A stretch of 43,686 nucleotides of DNA from an uncultured bacterium. Lineage in GTDB: Bacteria; Patescibacteriota; Minisyncoccia; Phycocordibacterales; CAIZLB01. The stretch lies in assembly GCA_903848795.1 (NCBI GenBank), contig CAINHC010000031.1, positions 1 through 43,686 of the forward strand. The letters are read 5' to 3'. The notes under the pieces were generated by a model. The model did no database searches. It was not told where the DNA came from and saw only the letters and a program-made list of their open reading frames with translations. Position 1 is the stretch's first letter. Every line of letters begins with the position of its first letter. Position numbers and translations under genes: made by a program. Positions 40,497-43,686 of this stretch are shown here, piece after piece.

Positions 40497-41003
40497 TTAC
40501 TTGATTTGACCAGTTTTCACCAGATATGCCCTAACTTGAGCCCCGTCGGTGTCGCCGCATTTTTCGAGAAAACTCCTATGTCTATTGCTCATCGAAACAA
40601 TGGTGACACATCCTTCTGGTCCGCGCAACCAAGGGTCATCGGTCCAGACCAACCAGTCGCCGAAACGTCCATCCTGGCTAGCTTTAGAACTAAGTAGTTC
40701 ATCCATAGTAGGTAAACGCCAAGTTTGCTCACCAGGCTTGACCAAATCACGATTGATTTCCTCAACCAGAGTACGAAGTTCTTTAATGCTCCATACCCTA
40801 CCGAGAAAAATCGTTTCGAGCTCTTGGTCTAACTGTCCAGCGACATCGGCATCTGCGAGGGTTTCTACTCTTTTCATTTCATCGATATTGGAGACATCAG
40901 ATATGGCTATTTGGCCGTTTAAGAAACGACGAACTCCATCTAACCCGCCAAGCTTATTAACTATAGCTTCCATCATTCCCCAATCCATTCTTGGATATTT
41001 CAT
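40497..41003 (-). CDS. 168-aa hypothetical protein in a GC-richer stand-alone cassette
   Basis: The N-terminus MEAIVNKLGGLDGVRRFLNG resembles short proteins I associate with Parcubacteria genomes (NKLGG...FLxG). The middle is acidic, and the C-terminal half has WRLPTMDELLSS, DWLVWTDDPW and CVTIVSMSNRHRSF. The function is unknown. The codons are more GC-rich than those of the neighbours. It has a promoter at 41167-41195, a leader of about 155 nt with two hairpins, a Shine-Dalgarno-like GAAGGGA and a private terminator. Confidence 0.7.
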   Translation of the reverse strand: MKYPRMDWGMMEAIVNKLGGLDGVRRFLNGQIAISDVSNIDEMKRVETLADADVAGQLDQELETIFLGRVWSIKELRTLVEEINRDLVKPGEQTWRLPTMDELLSSKASQDGRFGDWLVWTDDPWLRGPEGCVTIVSMSNRHRSFLEKCGDTDGAQVRAYLVKTGQIK

Positions 41004-41044
41004 TTTTTTTTGGTTCCCTTCTTAACTACTAGTTACGAGTTGAA

Positions 41045-41129
41045 TCTACCCCTGATAGGGGAAGATACTGGACCGATTAGTCACAGCCAAAATAGACCTA
41101 AGGTTAAGACTGTTGTGGTTGTGACTAAT
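41045..41129 (-). promoter_or_regulatory. Structured leader of the 168-aa gene
   Basis: ATTAGTCACAGCCAAAA (41076-41092) pairs with 41113-41129 over 17 bp with two mismatches. A second small hairpin CCCC-TGATA-GGGG (41050-41062) follows toward the gene. It may be a regulatory leader or attenuator. Confidence 0.5.
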
Positions 41130-41166
41130 TTGTAAATGTTTTAAAAGAACTAATAATTCACTACAT

Positions 41167-41195
41167 ATAGTAGCATCGTTTGTTATAAAAGTCAA
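41167..41195 (-). promoter_or_regulatory. Promoter of the 168-aa gene
   Basis: TTGACT (41190-41195), 17 nt, TACTAT (41167-41172). Confidence 0.55.
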
Positions 41196-41211
41196 TATAC
41201 CTCGCCGACGG

Positions 41212-42756
41212 CTAGTACGACTTCGCAAACACCACCCTCCCCTTCGATGGCTTACCAGACTTGATACACACCCCATTCTCCAACTTTTGATCAAATGGAA
41301 TACATCTAATTGTTGCAGCGGTTTCTTCTTTAATTTGAGCCTCAACATCAGCATCACCTGACCAGTGAGCGTGAACAAAGTTACCAGCTTCAATTTCTTT
41401 TACAAAATCTTCCCAAGTATCCACCACCTTTTCTTTTTCCTTTCTGTAAGCGAGTGCACGATCATATAGATTAGCTTGAATTGCTTCAAGCGTATTTGAG
41501 ACAGTCACAACAACATCGTCCGCAGAGATTGAAGTCTTCTCTCCGGTGTCGCGTCTTGCCATGAACAATGTATTGTTTGCCAAATCCTTTTTACCAAGTT
41601 CAAGTCTAACGGGCACACCCTTTCTCTCCCATTCGTAAAATTTCTCACCTGGCCTAATATCTCTTGAGTCAATTTTAACCTTAATTCCCTCTTCTTTTAG
41701 CCATGAAGAAACTTCTTGAGCTTTGGCAATAATAAGATCACGATCTTCATCGTTGTTTATTATGGTTGTAATTACAACTTGCACTCCCGCAATCTTTGGA
41801 GGAAGAACAAGACCCTTGTCATCAGCGTGAGTCATAATAAGACCACCGATCATTCTCGTGCTAACTCCCCAACTTGTTTGCCAGCCGTATTCCATAGTAT
41901 TCTCACGGCCCAAGAATTTAACATCAAATGCTTTTGCAAAATTTTGTCCCAAGTGGTGAGATGTTCCAAATTGAAGCGCCTTTCCATCTTGCATAATTGC
42001 TTCTACACAATATGTTTTGAATGCTCCAGCAAATTTCTCCGATTCAGTTTTAACTCCCAAAATTACTGGAATTGCCAAAACATCTTCTGCAAATTGTCTG
42101 TAAATTTCAAGCATCTCTCTTGCGCGTTCATCAGCTTCTTGTTCTGTTTCGTGAACTGTGTGACCTTCTTGCCATAGGAATTCTACTGTACGCAAAAATA
42201 AACGAGGACGCATTTCCCATCTGATAACATTGGCCCATTGATTAATTAGTATAGGTAAATCTCTGTATGATTGAATCCAGTGTGAAAAAGTATCGTACAT
42301 TATTGTTTCCGATGTTGGTCTAAGAACCAATGGTTCATCTAACTTCTTTCCACCAGCGTGAGTAACAACGGCAATCTCAGGTGCGAATCCTTCAACGTGA
42401 TCCTTTTCCTTATTCAAAAAACGCTCTGGAATAAACATCGGAAAATAGGCATTTTCAACTCCAGTTTCTTTGAAGCGAGCGTCCAATTCCTTTTGCATGT
42501 TTTCCCAAATAGCATAGCCTGTTGGCTTGATTATCATACATCCCTTTACTGGGCTGTACTCTGCCATATCAGCTGCCTTGATTACATCGAGATACCACTC
42601 AGAATAATCTTGTGATCTTGGTGTGATTACGTTACTACCCTTCGAGATATCTTTCTTTGCACCGTTGTTGACGTCGCTGGCAGCTTTAGTTGCATCAGCG
42701 GTGCTAGTGTTGCTGGCGTCTGTAGCGCTAGCGTTTGTTTTAGTTTCATTAGACAT
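41212..42756 (-). CDS. proS: Prolyl-tRNA synthetase, archaeal/eukaryotic type
   Basis: The protein is 514 aa. Residues 1-42 are a Ser/Thr/Asn/Ala-rich low-complexity extension. The class IIa core has [14 protein letters not shown], motif 2 [20 protein letters not shown] (about 168-187) and motif 3 [14 protein letters not shown]. The HGTP anticodon domain contains [20 protein letters not shown]. The C-terminal zinc domain characteristic of this type is short, and the protein ends in GRVVFAKSY with the terminal Tyr typical of the class. It lacks the bacterial INS editing insert. The promoter and first codons are duplicated from, or into, hisS. Confidence 0.95.
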   Translation of the reverse strand: MSNETKTNASATDASNTSTADATKAASDVNNGAKKDISKGSNVITPRSQDYSEWYLDVIKAADMAEYSPVKGCMIIKPTGYAIWENMQKELDARFKETGVENAYFPMFIPERFLNKEKDHVEGFAPEIAVVTHAGGKKLDEPLVLRPTSETIMYDTFSHWIQSYRDLPILINQWANVIRWEMRPRLFLRTVEFLWQEGHTVHETEQEADERAREMLEIYRQFAEDVLAIPVILGVKTESEKFAGAFKTYCVEAIMQDGKALQFGTSHHLGQNFAKAFDVKFLGRENTMEYGWQTSWGVSTRMIGGLIMTHADDKGLVLPPKIAGVQVVITTIINNDEDRDLIIAKAQEVSSWLKEEGIKVKIDSRDIRPGEKFYEWERKGVPVRLELGKKDLANNTLFMARRDTGEKTSISADDVVVTVSNTLEAIQANLYDRALAYRKEKEKVVDTWEDFVKEIEAGNFVHAHWSGDADVEAQIKEETAATIRCIPFDQKLENGVCIKSGKPSKGRVVFAKSY

Positions 42757-42796
42757 GTGATTATAATAGTATAAATATGGGTTTGGAGCAATTTTT
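42740..42796 (-). repeat. 57-bp promoter/start-codon duplication, proS copy
   Basis: It is identical to 31531-31587. TTGCTC (42786-42791), 17 nt, TATTAT (42763-42768), 6 nt, ATG. Confidence 0.9.
42757..42791 (-). promoter_or_regulatory. Leaderless-type promoter of proS
   Basis: The same elements as hisS: TTGCTC-N17-TATTAT-N6-ATG. Confidence 0.7.
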
Positions 42797-42834
42797 CATA
42801 TTTACGAAATTGTGTTTCTTTTTAAATTTAGGTA

Positions 42835-42862
42835 GAAGAAAAGGCGGCCCTTGCGGACCGCC
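42835..42862 (-). terminator. Terminator of the 195-aa gene
   Basis: A perfect 8-bp GC stem GGCGGTCC-GCAA-GGGCCGCC on the minus strand is followed by TTTTCTTCT. Confidence 0.85.
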
Positions 42863-42881
42863 AGTTGAATCCATTTTCTCA

Positions 42882-43469
42882 TCAGGTGAGAGGGGGTGAA
42901 TAAGACCCGTAATCTGATGCTTCCACCGGAGAGGTTCTCCTTATTGCGACCTCTTGTGCCCCCTGTGTTTCTTGGATGAATTTGAGCAGGGCTCCAGCGG
43001 CACAAGAAATTCTGCAGACGTCGCCCCTGCGCTCTGAGGCGGTTCTGAGACCAAGGAAATGGCTGATGGTGTTGGAATCCCGTCTACCTAACCATGCGTA
43101 TCTAGCGATAGAGTAACTGCTGTATGAAATGGTTTCAACAGCCAACTTTTCATTTGGCCTGAGTTGCCACACGGCAATGTCTCCAAGCGCATCGACGTAT
43201 GCTTCAGCCGACACATTCTCGTCAAAGAGATTTTTACAGCCTTTGTTATAACACAAAATCAATGCTGCTTCGTTGGCAGCAAAGAGAGATGAGACCACAA
43301 GATCAAATTCTTGAGTATCTCGCGACAAATTCTGGCCAATAGCGTTCCCTTGGCGGACATTGTTATAGTCCCTGCTGGCGTTAACAACGGCCATGATTAT
43401 GTTGGTTGAATTCAAAAGGCGCTGGACCATTTCGAAAACGGTTTCTCGGTGTGATGCTGGTTGGTTCAT
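42882..43469 (-). CDS. 195-aa hypothetical protein in a GC-richer cassette
   Basis: It is a soluble-looking, mostly helical protein with no signal peptide. Notable stretches are FEMVQRLLNSTNIIMAVVNA (about 12-31), FAANEAALILCYNKGCKNLF (about 63-82) and CRISCAAGALLKFIQETQ near the C-terminus. Four or five cysteines are present, without a clear metal motif. No family is recognised. Codon use is more GC-rich than the neighbours. It has a private GC-rich terminator and no Shine-Dalgarno. Confidence 0.65.
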   Translation of the reverse strand: MNQPASHRETVFEMVQRLLNSTNIIMAVVNASRDYNNVRQGNAIGQNLSRDTQEFDLVVSSLFAANEAALILCYNKGCKNLFDENVSAEAYVDALGDIAVWQLRPNEKLAVETISYSSYSIARYAWLGRRDSNTISHFLGLRTASERRGDVCRISCAAGALLKFIQETQGAQEVAIRRTSPVEASDYGSYSPPLT

Positions 43470-43590
43470 TATTTCTGTTTCTAACGGTTGGTGGTTGTGG
43501 TGATTGAATTTCGGTGTTTAACTGTCAAAGAAAGTTCCAGAATTGGTGCAACTCGAACTTAAGTTTTAATATTTTTCTCTGATTTTCTGC

Positions 43591-43596
43591 TATAAT
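43591..43596 (+). promoter_or_regulatory. -10 element before the right-edge gene
   Basis: TATAAT with 6 nt to the ATG at 43603, the same leaderless spacing as in other genes here. No good -35 is visible. Confidence 0.45.
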
Positions 43597-43602
43597 TTTT
43601 AT

Positions 43603-43686
43603 ATGAAAAAAAGAAACAGAAGCGATTAACGAAGGTCGATCGTGACGAAATTCATTTGCTCAAAAGAAAGGGTTACACTCAGATTG
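43603..43686 (+). CDS. Partial gene: N-terminus of a possible IS30-like transposase, frame interrupted at an A7 run
   Basis: The window ends inside it. ATG 43603 in its own frame reaches a stop after 8 codons. A -1 shift in the run of seven A (43606-43612) gives a basic start and then RLTKVDRDEIHLLKRKGYTQ, which resembles the helix-turn-helix opening of IS30-family transposases. Programmed slippage on the A-run, a mutation or a base error could explain the break. The identification rests on about 25 residues. Confidence 0.35.

Noticed and set aside
40440-40500. tRNA T-arm-like GTTCAAATCC
   Set aside because: No 5-bp T-stem, anticodon arm or acceptor pairing could be built around it; the adjacent hairpin is the terminator of the 168-aa gene.
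1-43686. CRISPR array
   Set aside because: No regularly spaced identical repeats with unique spacers were found; the only tandem repeats are coding heptads and a 3 x 10-bp block.

Overview
The window looks like part of a small-genome Candidate Phyla Radiation bacterium (Patescibacteria, most like Parcubacteria). This is inferred from four things. A secreted peptidoglycan-binding/TIG protein carries short paired-Cys repeats. Both an archaeal/eukaryotic-type ProRS and a compact AspRS are present. Very short hypothetical genes are scattered between housekeeping genes. Many housekeeping genes start with no 5' leader. Nearly everything from about 5 kb rightward is on the minus strand. No rRNA, tRNA or CRISPR array was seen.

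Layout. 1-4.8 kb (plus strand): a frameshifted pilin-like remnant, a large alpha/beta-hydrolase-like protein, a secreted peptidoglycan-binding/TIG protein and a probably frameshifted GC-richer small gene, separated by AT-rich intergenic DNA with a dispersed repeat. 5-11.5 kb (minus): a small membrane protein, asnB, an M23 peptidase with coiled coil, gltX and murG. 11.5-20.4 kb (minus): a strong inverted-repeat element, a 46-aa gene, lysS, a possible 55-aa gene, then the set aspS-scpA-scpB-dacA-mraY-ftsW for wall synthesis, division and chromosome condensation. A T-box leader precedes aspS. 20.4-28.5 kb: a heptad-repeat coiled-coil protein, trpS, a GNAT, an orphan 7TM histidine kinase overlapping a PlsC-HAD fusion, a second PlsC and an M16 peptidase. 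28.5-31.6 kb: a 25-aa gene, a nucleoside phosphorylase, a GNAT and hisS.

The most unusual part is 31.7-37.4 kb, a tightly packed six-gene minus-strand operon. In transcription order it encodes two class I methyltransferases, an unrecognised 154-aa protein, a degenerate ProRS-like protein with a C-terminal zinc ribbon, an MccF-like S66 peptidase and an AsnRS-like enzyme without an anticodon-binding domain. A divergent small membrane-peptide gene and a 21-bp inverted repeat lie upstream. My reading is that the operon makes, modifies or detoxifies an aminoacyl-type small molecule or peptide, in the broad logic of microcin C systems, but with aminoacyl-tRNA-synthetase relatives doing the amino-acid chemistry. 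This is a hypothesis. The remainder holds an ABC-F ATPase, a HEPN/MNT toxin-antitoxin pair, a 168-aa gene with a structured leader, proS, a 195-aa gene and the start of a possible IS30-like transposase.

Promoter architecture is consistent. gltX, lysS, trpS, the M16 gene, the plsC-HAD gene, hisS and proS each have a -35-like hexamer, 17 nt, a -10 hexamer, 6 nt, then ATG, which predicts leaderless mRNAs. hisS and proS share an identical 57-bp promoter/start segment. Several short accessory genes instead have Shine-Dalgarno sequences or long leaders plus private terminators.
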